This document shows, piece by piece, positions 24,899 through 35,450 of a stretch of 64,000 bases of DNA. The stretch is from Micromonospora eburnea (lineage in GTDB: Bacteria; Actinomycetota; Actinomycetes; Mycobacteriales; Micromonosporaceae). The stretch is from NCBI RefSeq assembly GCF_900090225.1, contig NZ_FMHY01000002.1:6324001-6388000 (forward strand). The letters run 5' to 3'. Below the pieces are notes generated by a model. That model worked only from the letters and a program-made list of their open reading frames with translations. It was not told where the DNA came from and searched no databases. The position numbers were made by a program, and so were the translations under genes. Numbering within the stretch: the stretch's first letter is position 1; every line of letters starts with the position of its first letter.

Positions 24899-26293
24899 TC
24901 ACGGCAGGGCGGGCGCGGTGGCGCCGGCCAGCCAGGCGTCGAACAGCGGGCGTAGCGGGCGGCCGGCGACCCGCTCGGCGTACCCGACGAAGTCCGCGGT
25001 GGTGGCGGTAGCGTCCCGCCGCTCGGCCAGCCACCCGCGCAGGATCCGGAAGAAGGTCTCGTCGCCGACCGCGCGGCGTAGCGCGTGCACGGCCAGTGCG
25101 CCTCGCTGGTAGACCGCGTCGCCGAACATCGCCGCCCGGCCCGGGTCCACCGACGGCTTCGTCCAGTCGGTCACCGCGTACCGGTCGGCGAAGGCCCGCG
25201 CCGCGCTGCGGACGCCGTCGTGCTCGTTCCAGAGCCATTCCGCGTACGTGGCGAAGCCCTCGTTGAGCCAGATGTCGCGCCACCGGGACAGCGAGACGCT
25301 GTCGCCGAACCACTGGTGGGCCAGCTCGTGCGCGACCACCTCCGTGTTCGGCCGGCCGTCGCGGAAGAAGCCCGGCCCGTAGACCGGGCGGGTCTGCGTC
25401 TCCAGCGCGTACGAGATGCGCTCGTCGGCGACCGCGATCCCGCCGTACGCGTCGAACGGGTACGGCCCGAAGCGGTCGGCCAGGAAGTCGGCGATCTCGC
25501 CGGTACGCGCCAGCGCGGCAGCCGCCGGCCCGTCCGGCGGCAGCCCGGCGGCGACCGCGGTGACCAGTGGTTTCCCGGCGTGCGTACCGGTCGAGACCCG
25601 GTAGTGGCCGATCACCAGGGTGGCCAGGTAGCTGGCCATCGGGGAGCCCTCGGACCAGCGCCAGGTGGTCCAGCCGTCCTGGCTGGTCCGTCCCCCGGGC
25701 ACCCCGTTGCTCAGCGCGGCGAGCCCGTCCGGGACGGTCACCTCGACGTCGTAGGTGGCCTTGTCGGAGGGGTGGTCGTTGACCGGGAACCAGGTGCTCG
25801 CCGACTGGGGCTGGCCGAGCGCGATCGCCCCGTCCCCGGTGGCCTGGAAGCCGCCGTCGCCGAGTTCGCTGGAGAGCGGTCGCGGCACGCCGCCGTACGC
25901 CACCTCGACGGTGAACCGCTTCCCCGCCGGCAGGCCGTGCGCCGGGGTGACCACCAGCTCGTTACCGTCACGCCGGTGTTTCGCCGGGGCGCTGTCGACG
26001 CGTACCCGGTCGACGGTGAGGCCGGCGAGGTCGAGGTTGAACCGGGACAGACCGCTGGTGGCGGTGGCGGCGACGGTGGCCTGGCCGGTGAGCCGTTTGC
26101 CGGCCGGGTCGTAGCGGACCTTCAGCGCGTAGTGGTCGACGTCGTAGCCGGCGTTGCCGGCCCCCCGCACGTACGGGTCACCGACATCCCCCGCCCCGGC
26201 CCGAAACCGCCCGTCGTGGTCCCCGGTGCACCCCGCGCCCAGCACGGCGACACCCAACACCACCCCCGCCGTACGCCACCCCCGCCCCCGCAC
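24899..26293 (-). CDS. M1-family metallopeptidase, lipoprotein (paralog)
   Basis: A 464-residue paralog of the preceding lipoprotein peptidase, about half of residues alike by eye across the whole length. The signal peptide has lipobox LGAGC at about residues 18-22. Zinc motif HELAHQWFGDSVS and WLNEGFATYAEW are intact, and the exopeptidase site again reads YALETQTRPVY. Tandem arrangement on one strand indicates duplication. A GATCATG-type inverted repeat lies 30 nt upstream, separating it from guaB3. The start codon is GTG or ATG at 26293 at the head of the signal peptide. Confidence 0.9.
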   Translation of the reverse strand: MRGRGWRTAGVVLGVAVLGAGCTGDHDGRFRAGAGDVGDPYVRGAGNAGYDVDHYALKVRYDPAGKRLTGQATVAATATSGLSRFNLDLAGLTVDRVRVDSAPAKHRRDGNELVVTPAHGLPAGKRFTVEVAYGGVPRPLSSELGDGGFQATGDGAIALGQPQSASTWFPVNDHPSDKATYDVEVTVPDGLAALSNGVPGGRTSQDGWTTWRWSEGSPMASYLATLVIGHYRVSTGTHAGKPLVTAVAAGLPPDGPAAAALARTGEIADFLADRFGPYPFDAYGGIAVADERISYALETQTRPVYGPGFFRDGRPNTEVVAHELAHQWFGDSVSLSRWRDIWLNEGFATYAEWLWNEHDGVRSAARAFADRYAVTDWTKPSVDPGRAAMFGDAVYQRGALAVHALRRAVGDETFFRILRGWLAERRDATATTADFVGYAERVAGRPLRPLFDAWLAGATAPALP

Positions 26294-26321
26294 AGGCCGA
26301 GCCTAAGCCGGCACACCGCGG

Positions 26322-26392
26322 CGATCATGGAGTTGCGGCAGATGACGAACCGGAAGATCCGGGGCGTTCCGAAAGCCACAACTCCATGATCG
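26322..26392. repeat. GATCATG-type inverted repeat, second member
   Basis: Perfect 14-bp arms (26322-26335 and 26379-26392) with the core GATCATGGAGTTG enclose 43 nt. The core is shared with the hairpin at 17137-17186. It lies between guaB3, whose transcript it would end, and the M1 peptidase gene downstream. Confidence 0.7.
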
Positions 26393-26401
26393 GCGGCAGG
26401 G

Positions 26402-27520
26402 TCAGCGGTCCAGGACCAGGCCGACCTTCTGGAATTCCTTGAGATCGCGGTAGCCGCACTTGGCCATCGCGCGGCGCAGGCCACCGAAGAGGTTGAGCTG
26501 GCCGTCCGGCTCGTCGGCCGGGCCGAAGAGCAGCTTCTCCATCGAGCCGAGCGGCTCGCCGGCCACCTCGAACGCGCCCCGGGGCAGGGACGGGTGGCTG
26601 GCCGCCGAGTGCCACCAGGCGCCGCCGGCCGGGGCCTCCTCGCAGAGCGAGAGCGGCTCGCCGAGCATCACCGCGTCGGCGCCGCAGCCCAGCGCCTTGG
26701 CGATGTCGCCGGAGGTCTGGATGTCGCCGTCCGCGATCAGGTGCACGTACCGGCCGCCGGTCTCGTCCAGGTAGTCACGGCGGGCCGCGGCGGCGTCGGC
26801 GATGGCGGTGGCCATCGGCACCCGGATGCCGAGCACCGACTCGGTCGTCGACCAGCCGTCACCACCGACGCCGACGATCACCCCGGCGGCACCGGTACGC
26901 ATCAGGTGCAGCGCGGTCTTGTAGTCGGTGCAACCGCCGACGATGACCGGCAGGTCGAGGTCGGCGATGAACTCCTTGAGGTTCAGCGGCTCGTCGGTGG
27001 TGGAGACGTGCTCGGCGGAGACGATGGTGCCCTGGATGACCAGGATGTCCACGCCCGCGTCGAGGATCACCGGGGCGAGCGCGAGGGTGTGCTGCGGGGA
27101 GACCCGGACGGCCACCGTGCCGCCGCCAGCCCGCAGCTCGCGAACCCGCTCGGCGATCAGCTCGGGGCGGATCGGCTCGGCGTAGACCTCCTGGAGCCGC
27201 CGGGTGGCCGGAGCCTCCTCGTCCAGGCCGGCCAGTTCCTCCAGCACCTTGGTCGGGTTCTCGTACCGGGTCCAGAGGCCCTCGACGTTGAGCACGCCGA
27301 GGCCGCCGAGCTGGCCGAGCCGCACCGCCGAGGCGGGACTCATCGTCGCGTCGGACGGGTGCCCGACGCAGGGGATGCCGAACTGGTACGCGTCGAGCTG
27401 CCACGCCGTGGAGACGTCGTCGACGTCCCGGGTGCGGCGGCTCGGCACGATGGCGATGTCGTCCAGGTGGTAGCCGCGTTGCGCGGTCTTACCCAGCCCG
27501 ATCTCGACCACGTCACGCAT
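26402..27520 (-). CDS. GuaB3 family IMP dehydrogenase-related protein
   Basis: A 372-residue (beta/alpha)8-barrel protein related to IMP dehydrogenase, corresponding to GuaB3 (Rv3410c) of Mycobacterium. It has no CBS domains. In place of the IMPDH catalytic loop GxGSICxT the sequence is VGGDGWSTTESVLG, so the catalytic cysteine is missing. The phosphate-binding [20 protein letters not shown] is kept. Its role in purine metabolism is uncertain; members in other phyla have been reported as distinct IMPDH/GMP-reductase-like enzymes. It follows guaB by 30 nt on the same strand, probably in one operon. Confidence 0.88.
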   Translation of the reverse strand: MRDVVEIGLGKTAQRGYHLDDIAIVPSRRTRDVDDVSTAWQLDAYQFGIPCVGHPSDATMSPASAVRLGQLGGLGVLNVEGLWTRYENPTKVLEELAGLDEEAPATRRLQEVYAEPIRPELIAERVRELRAGGGTVAVRVSPQHTLALAPVILDAGVDILVIQGTIVSAEHVSTTDEPLNLKEFIADLDLPVIVGGCTDYKTALHLMRTGAAGVIVGVGGDGWSTTESVLGIRVPMATAIADAAAARRDYLDETGGRYVHLIADGDIQTSGDIAKALGCGADAVMLGEPLSLCEEAPAGGAWWHSAASHPSLPRGAFEVAGEPLGSMEKLLFGPADEPDGQLNLFGGLRRAMAKCGYRDLKEFQKVGLVLDR

Positions 27521-27550
27521 GGGGGACTCCAGGTGTTTGGGGGGGGAAGG

Positions 27551-29197
<1,647 letters not shown>

Positions 29198-29297
29198 TCA
29201 TCGTACCCACTGCGCTGCGCCGGCCTGGGCAGCGGCGGGCCGGGGGTAGGCCCCGCCACAGGTGCCCCAGGGGCGGACTTTCCGGTGTGTCGGGGTC

Positions 29298-29303
29298 TAC
29301 GGT
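29298..29303 (+). promoter_or_regulatory. -10 box (TACGGT) of the DUF5319 gene
   Basis: TACGGT lies 6 nt before GTG 29310, predicting a leaderless transcript. A weak GGACTT at 29275-29280 with 17-nt spacing could be the -35. Confidence 0.45.
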
Positions 29304-29309
29304 GAGGGG

Positions 29310-29720
29310 GTGCACGACGAGCCCATCGACCCCTTCAACGGCGACCCGGCCGATCCGGCTGCCGGCCTGCACGACCCGCGCGAGGACGACCCGCTCGACC
29401 CGCTGACCGAGGTCGAGCGGCAGGACGTCCTGGAGGATCTGGCCGACCTGGAGATCTACCAGGCCCTGCTCCAGCCGATCGGGGTGCGCGGGCTGGTCAT
29501 CGAGTGCGAGGACTGCCGCGAGCCGCACTACTTCGACTGGGACCTGCTCCGGGGCAACCTGCGCCACCTGCTCGACTCCGGCCGTCCCCGGGTGCACGAG
29601 CCGGCGTACGACCCGGACCCGGACCACTACGTGAGCTGGGACTACGCCCGGGGCTACGCGGACGGCGTGCACGACACCCTGACCGAGGGCACCGAGGACG
29701 ACGCCCCCGCCGAGGGCTGA
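29310..29720 (+). CDS. DUF5319 family protein
   Basis: A 136-residue acidic, soluble protein without signal peptide or membrane segment. It contains a CEDC pair (IECEDCREPHYFDWDLLRGN), which might bind a metal, and many Asp/Glu residues at both ends. It corresponds in position and character to Rv3412, next to guaB in many actinobacteria; the function is unknown. GTG 29310 is chosen because of a -10 box 6 nt before it; the longer frame from 29262 would overlap that promoter. It converges on the BldM-like gene with 9 nt between stops. Confidence 0.8.
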   Translation: MHDEPIDPFNGDPADPAAGLHDPREDDPLDPLTEVERQDVLEDLADLEIYQALLQPIGVRGLVIECEDCREPHYFDWDLLRGNLRHLLDSGRPRVHEPAYDPDPDHYVSWDYARGYADGVHDTLTEGTEDDAPAEG

Positions 29721-29729
29721 CCGGCCGGC

Positions 29730-30533
29730 TCAGGCGACCAGGCCGGCGCGGAAACCCGCTGCCACGGCGTGCGCCCGGTCACGGGCGCCCAGCTTGCGGA
29801 AGAGCCGGCGGGCGTGCGTCTTGACGGTGTCCTCGGAGACGAACAGCTCCCGCCCGATCTCCGCGTTGCTCTTGCCCTCGGCCATGCCGAGCAGCACCTG
29901 GAGTTCCCGCTCGGTAAGCCCGACCGCGCTGCGGGCGTTGGCGCGCTGCTGCGGGCCGTTGGCCGGGGCCGACTCCGGTTCGCCGCCGGCCGGGTCGGCC
30001 GGGTCGTCGCCGCGCTGCGCCGGGACCATGGTGGGGGCGCCCTCCGCGGGGCCCGCCGACCAGGCCGGCCCGCCCTGGGTACGTCCCGGTGCGGCCGGGC
30101 GGGCCGACCCGCCGACGGCGGCGGCGTCCCGGGCCGGGTCGGTGACCCGGTGCCGGGCCGGTCGCCCGGGGGCGGCGAGCAGCAGCAACGCCTTCGCGAC
30201 CGCGCTGGTCAGATCGTGGTCGGCGCCCTGGATGAGCCCTCGCGCGCCGGCGCTGATGGTGGCCGCCGCCGCCTCCGACTCCTCGACGCCGAGCAGCAGC
30301 ACCGCGGCCTGGGGCGCGCGGGCGAGCACCCGGCGGACGAAGCCCGCGCTGTCCGGTCGGGTGAGGGCGGTGTCGGCGAGCACCACGTCGACCGGGCGCT
30401 CGGCGAGCCGCAGCATCACCTCGGGATCGGAGACCGCCGTCCGGACCGCTCCGGACAGCCCGAGCCGCGCCGCCGCGGAGGTCAGGTGCTGGGCCGCGAG
30501 TGGTGTCCGAACGCACACGAGAACGCTACGCAC
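29730..30533 (-). CDS. BldM-like atypical response regulator with degraded receiver
   Basis: A LuxR-type transcription factor of 267 residues. The C-terminal helix-turn-helix (LTERELQVLLGMAEGKSNAE, then SEDTVKTHARRLFRKLGARD) is very close to the DNA-binding domain of BldM, the Streptomyces developmental regulator, which also lies next to a whiB-like gene. The N-terminal 115 residues keep a receiver fold, but the acidic pair near residue 8 is replaced (VCVRTP) and the Asp in VLADTAL stands without its partners. Phosphorylation is therefore unlikely. An Ala/Pro/Gly linker of about 80 residues separates the domains, longer than in BldM. GTG 30533 follows GGAG by about 8 nt. Confidence 0.8.
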   Translation of the reverse strand: MRSVLVCVRTPLAAQHLTSAAARLGLSGAVRTAVSDPEVMLRLAERPVDVVLADTALTRPDSAGFVRRVLARAPQAAVLLLGVEESEAAAATISAGARGLIQGADHDLTSAVAKALLLLAAPGRPARHRVTDPARDAAAVGGSARPAAPGRTQGGPAWSAGPAEGAPTMVPAQRGDDPADPAGGEPESAPANGPQQRANARSAVGLTERELQVLLGMAEGKSNAEIGRELFVSEDTVKTHARRLFRKLGARDRAHAVAAGFRAGLVA

Positions 30534-30747
30534 AGTGGTCTCCTCTCCGCCTCAGAGCAGACCACGACGGGGTCGGCCAGGGAGGAGGTTCCGGGCAATC
30601 ATCCGAACTTTTCCGGCAGATGGGGCATATGCCGCAAGTTGTCCGAGGTTTCGATCACAGATGTGTGAGCGCGGGAGCGCCGGGGTACCGAGGGGCCAGG
30701 CCGGAACGGTGGCCCGCGCGGACCGCCGCGCGGGAGGAGGGGTGCTG
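30534..30747. promoter_or_regulatory. Divergent control region between the BldM-like gene and whiB
   Basis: The 214-nt region separates two divergent developmental-type regulators. It contains the 10-bp palindrome GGCATATGCC at about 30625-30634, within a larger CGGCA/TGCCG repeat, which is a candidate operator. The whiB side ends in a strong GGAGG ribosome site. No promoter boxes could be fixed with confidence. Confidence 0.4.
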
Positions 30748-31134
30748 ATGTCGAACGTACGCAGACTGCCTGGACCCATCATCGACCTCTGGGACTGGCA
30801 ACGGCTCGGCGCCTGCCGCGGACGGGACAGCGCGCAGTTCTTCCACCCGGACGGTGAACGCGGCTCGTCGCGCCTGCGCCGCGAGTCCGGCGCCAAGGCC
30901 GTCTGCCGGACCTGCCCGGTACGGGCAGAGTGCGCCGCGCACGCCCTGTCGGTCCGCGAGCCGTACGGCGTATGGGGCGGCTTCAGCGAGTCGGAGCGGC
31001 TGCGCCTGCTCGCCCTCGGCTGGGAGGACCTGGCCGACCGCCGGCAGGCCCGGGTCGACGTGGCCCGGCTGGAGGCCCGCCTCGGCGCGCCGCACAAGTC
31101 CACCGTGCCGCAGCAGCAGCGCAGGATCGCCTGA
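30748..31134 (+). CDS. WhiB-family iron-sulfur regulator (WhiD/WhiB3-like)
   Basis: A 128-residue WhiB-like protein that should bind a [4Fe-4S] cluster and partner the principal sigma factor. All four cysteines are present: one in LGACRGRD and three in VCRTCPVRAEC. The turn motif GVWGGFSESER follows, then a basic C-terminus. Location between groEL and guaB, divergent from a BldM-like gene, matches whiD/bldM in Streptomyces and whiB3 in Mycobacterium. ATG 30748 has a GGAGG box 8 nt upstream; longer readings of the frame are rejected. Confidence 0.92.
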   Translation: MSNVRRLPGPIIDLWDWQRLGACRGRDSAQFFHPDGERGSSRLRRESGAKAVCRTCPVRAECAAHALSVREPYGVWGGFSESERLRLLALGWEDLADRRQARVDVARLEARLGAPHKSTVPQQQRRIA

Positions 31135-31234
31135 CCGGCCGGCCTCCGCCCGGGTGCCGCGCCCCGCTCCTCACGCGCCCGAGCCAGTGGCCGCCTGCCA
31201 CGGGCCACGGAAAGTGCGTTTCCTCGCTTCCGAG

Positions 31235-31385
31235 CTGATGTCACAAACGATTCGACGTCCAGCGACGCTGACGCCGGGACAGCCGATGCCCAGAGTCCTG
31301 ACCCCGGTCCCGCGGGGGCGGACCGGGTCTCCGTCCCTGGGCGGTCCGGGCGCCGAAAGCCGCGGTGAATCGTTTACGACATCAG
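31235..31385. repeat. 151-bp element bounded by 19-bp inverted repeats
   Basis: CTGATGTCACAAACGATTC (31235-31253) and its reverse complement at 31367-31385 agree at 17 of 19 positions. They frame 113 bp without a gene; inside is an 8-bp hairpin (31303-31327). The element fills most of the gap between convergent whiB and the molybdoenzyme gene. It could be a MITE-like remnant or a paired binding site. No transposase or target duplication was recognised. Confidence 0.55.
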
Positions 31386-31445
31386 GTCCAAAGGGGGTTG
31401 AGGGGACATGGTCCGCCCGCGCCGCGACCGCAGGCAGGCCCGGGC

Positions 31446-33011
31446 TCAGGCCACCGTGACCCGGACGGTGTGCCAACCGGTGGCCCCGTCCGGCGCGACC
31501 GGGCGGCTCTCCTCCGGCTGCGTCGCGCCGTCGGCGTCGGTGGCCCGCACCTGGAGAGTGTGCTCGCCCGGGCCGGCGTCCCAGCGCCACGACCACTGCA
31601 CCCAGGTGTCCAACGAGACCGCCGGGGCGAGCGTCGCGTCCTGCCAGGGGCCACCGTCGACACGTACCTCGACCTGCTGGACGCCCCGATGCTGTGCCCA
31701 GGCCACCCCGGCGACCATGACCGGGCCGGCGGTGAGCCGGTTGCGCGGGCGGGGCGTGTCGATCCGGGACTGGGTCTTGATCGGCCCCTGCGCCGCCCAC
31801 CCGCGTGGCACCCAGTACGCGTCGAAGTCGGCGAAGCTGGTCAGCTCCAGCTCGGTCACCCACTTGCACGCCGAGACGTAGCCGTAGAGCCCGGGGACGA
31901 CCATGCGTACCGGGAAGCCGTGCTCGACGGGCAGCGGCTCGCCGTTCATCCCGATCGCGAGCAACGCGTCCCGCCCGTCGCGCAGCACCGCCGTCGGGGT
32001 GCCGCAGGTCCAGCCGTCGACCGAGCGGCCGACCACCTGGTCCGCGCCCTCCTCCGGGTCCGCCTCGTCCAGCACTTCCCTGATCGGTACGCCCAGCCAC
32101 CGCGCGTTGCCGATCAGGTCCCCGCCCACCTCGTTGGAGACGCAGGCCAGGGTCACGTACCGCTCGACCATCGGCCGGGCGAGCAGGTCGGCGAAGCTCA
32201 GCTCGATCGGGTTGCGCACCCGGCCGTGGATGCGCAGCCGCCAGGTCGCCGGGTCCACCTGCGGCACCACCAGGGCGGTGTCGATCCGGTAGAAGCCGCT
32301 GTTCGGGGTGACGTAGCGGGCGAGCCGGGCCAGCGACAGGTCCGCGCCGGCCGGCACCGCCGGGGCGGGGGCGGACGGCGTGGGCAGGACGATCGCCTGG
32401 CGGGCCGCCGACACCCCCCGCCGGCCGGCCAGCCAGTGCCCGCCCACCCCGGCCACCGCCGCCGTGCCGGCCAGCGCGCCCACACCGCGCAGAAACCGCC
32501 GCCGGCCGTCGGGGTCGGCCTCGGAGTGTTTTTCGTCCAGGTCGCGCGCGGAGGGCGGGGACCAGGCCCACAACTCGGGCGAGAGCGGGCCGGCCAGCAG
32601 CAGCCAGAGCGTCAGCCCGCCCAGCCCGGCCCCGACCAGCGAGGGCAGCGCGTCGAAGGCGTCCGCGCCGGCCCGGGTCAGCGCGGCGGCCGCCCCGAGG
32701 GCGGCGAACGCGGCGATGCCGGCCAGGCCGATCGCCAGGCGCCGGGCCGCCAGCACGCCGACCAGCGCGGCGAACGCGGCCAGCAGCACCGCCGTCCCGA
32801 CCAGCAGAGCGATCTTGTCGGACGTGCCGAAGAGCGCGATACCGAACCGCTTGAGCGGCTCGGGCACCAGGTCGACGACGAGCCCGCCGACCGCGATCAG
32901 CGGTGCCGAGCGGGGGCCGGTGAGGACGGCCACCGGTTCGGCGACCCCGATCGCCACGGCCGCGGCGGTGATCCCGGCCAGCGCGGCATGACCACGGGAG
33001 GGATTGCTCAC
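31446..33011 (-). CDS. Membrane-anchored molybdopterin-dependent oxidoreductase (sulfite oxidase family)
   Basis: A 521-residue protein. The first 155 residues hold four membrane segments. A twin-arginine-like stretch, GRRRFLRGVGALAG, follows near residue 170, and then an extracytoplasmic molybdopterin domain from about 220. That domain contains the cofactor cysteine in YVTLACVSNEVGG, and the C-terminus is a Mo-co dimerisation domain with immunoglobulin-like fold. The family oxidises or reduces small sulfur or sulfoxide compounds; the substrate here is unknown. GTG 33011 is used. A strong hairpin at 33075-33114 separates it from groEL upstream. Confidence 0.88.
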   Translation of the reverse strand: MSNPSRGHAALAGITAAAVAIGVAEPVAVLTGPRSAPLIAVGGLVVDLVPEPLKRFGIALFGTSDKIALLVGTAVLLAAFAALVGVLAARRLAIGLAGIAAFAALGAAAALTRAGADAFDALPSLVGAGLGGLTLWLLLAGPLSPELWAWSPPSARDLDEKHSEADPDGRRRFLRGVGALAGTAAVAGVGGHWLAGRRGVSAARQAIVLPTPSAPAPAVPAGADLSLARLARYVTPNSGFYRIDTALVVPQVDPATWRLRIHGRVRNPIELSFADLLARPMVERYVTLACVSNEVGGDLIGNARWLGVPIREVLDEADPEEGADQVVGRSVDGWTCGTPTAVLRDGRDALLAIGMNGEPLPVEHGFPVRMVVPGLYGYVSACKWVTELELTSFADFDAYWVPRGWAAQGPIKTQSRIDTPRPRNRLTAGPVMVAGVAWAQHRGVQQVEVRVDGGPWQDATLAPAVSLDTWVQWSWRWDAGPGEHTLQVRATDADGATQPEESRPVAPDGATGWHTVRVTVA

Positions 33012-33074
33012 ACCCTCAGTGTTGTCGATCGGAGCGGCCCTCCGCCATCCACGTCGGCGTTCCGCGACAACACG

Positions 33075-33114
33075 GATCAGGGCACACCGCCCCGCGAGGC
33101 GGTGTGCCCTGATC
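33075..33114 (-). terminator. Terminator of the groES-groEL operon
   Basis: A perfect 17-bp stem (33075-33091 and 33098-33114) with a 6-nt loop lies 22 nt after the groEL stop. It also insulates the next gene on the same strand. Confidence 0.8.
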
Positions 33115-33136
33115 GGCTGCCGTTACGCCCCTGGGA

Positions 33137-35168
<2,032 letters not shown>

Positions 35169-35303
35169 ACCCTCCTGGGGTACTGGTTTCGTTGCCGGTC
35201 GGCGTGCCGACCGGCGTCAATCTGCCACATGCCACCGGGCGGGGCCGTCGTCGCGGGTGCCGGTCCGCCTGGCGTTCAACCCCCGGACACCTGGGCCCGG
35301 GCG

Positions 35304-35330
35304 TTGGCACCCTCAGGGTGAGAGTGCTAA
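35304..35330 (-). promoter_or_regulatory. CIRCE operator 1 (HrcA site)
   Basis: TTGGCACCC, 9 nt, GAGTGCTAA. Compared with the CIRCE consensus TTAGCACTC-N9-GAGTGCTAA there are two mismatches in one arm and none in the other. It lies at and just downstream of the predicted groES transcription start. Confidence 0.75.
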
Positions 35331-35334
35331 TCGC

Positions 35335-35363
35335 AGGTTATGCCTCGGCTAGCACTCCGTCAA
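35335..35363 (-). promoter_or_regulatory. groES-groEL promoter
   Basis: On the minus strand TTGACG (35358-35363) and TAACCT (35335-35340) are separated by 17 nt, a good principal-sigma promoter. The -35 box lies within CIRCE operator 2 and the start point falls in operator 1. Confidence 0.75.
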
Positions 35364-35375
35364 GGAGAGTGCCAA
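35349..35375 (-). promoter_or_regulatory. CIRCE operator 2 (HrcA site)
   Basis: CTAGCACTC, 9 nt, GAGTGCCAA, with one mismatch per arm to the consensus. It covers the -35 box of the groES promoter, so HrcA bound here would exclude RNA polymerase. Confidence 0.85.
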
Positions 35376-35450
35376 CGTGTCGCGCTCGGCCGCGATGATT
35401 CACGCCAACCCCCGCCGCCCAGGTGCCAGGCCGGCCGTGACAATGGCCGG

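Noticed and set aside
31408-31881. Plus-strand frame with a good ribosome-site-like AGGGGGTTGAGGGG before ATG 31408
   Set aside because: After about 12 codons it runs antisense through the molybdoenzyme C-terminus and has Ser/Cys/Thr-rich noise composition. A very short peptide cannot be excluded.
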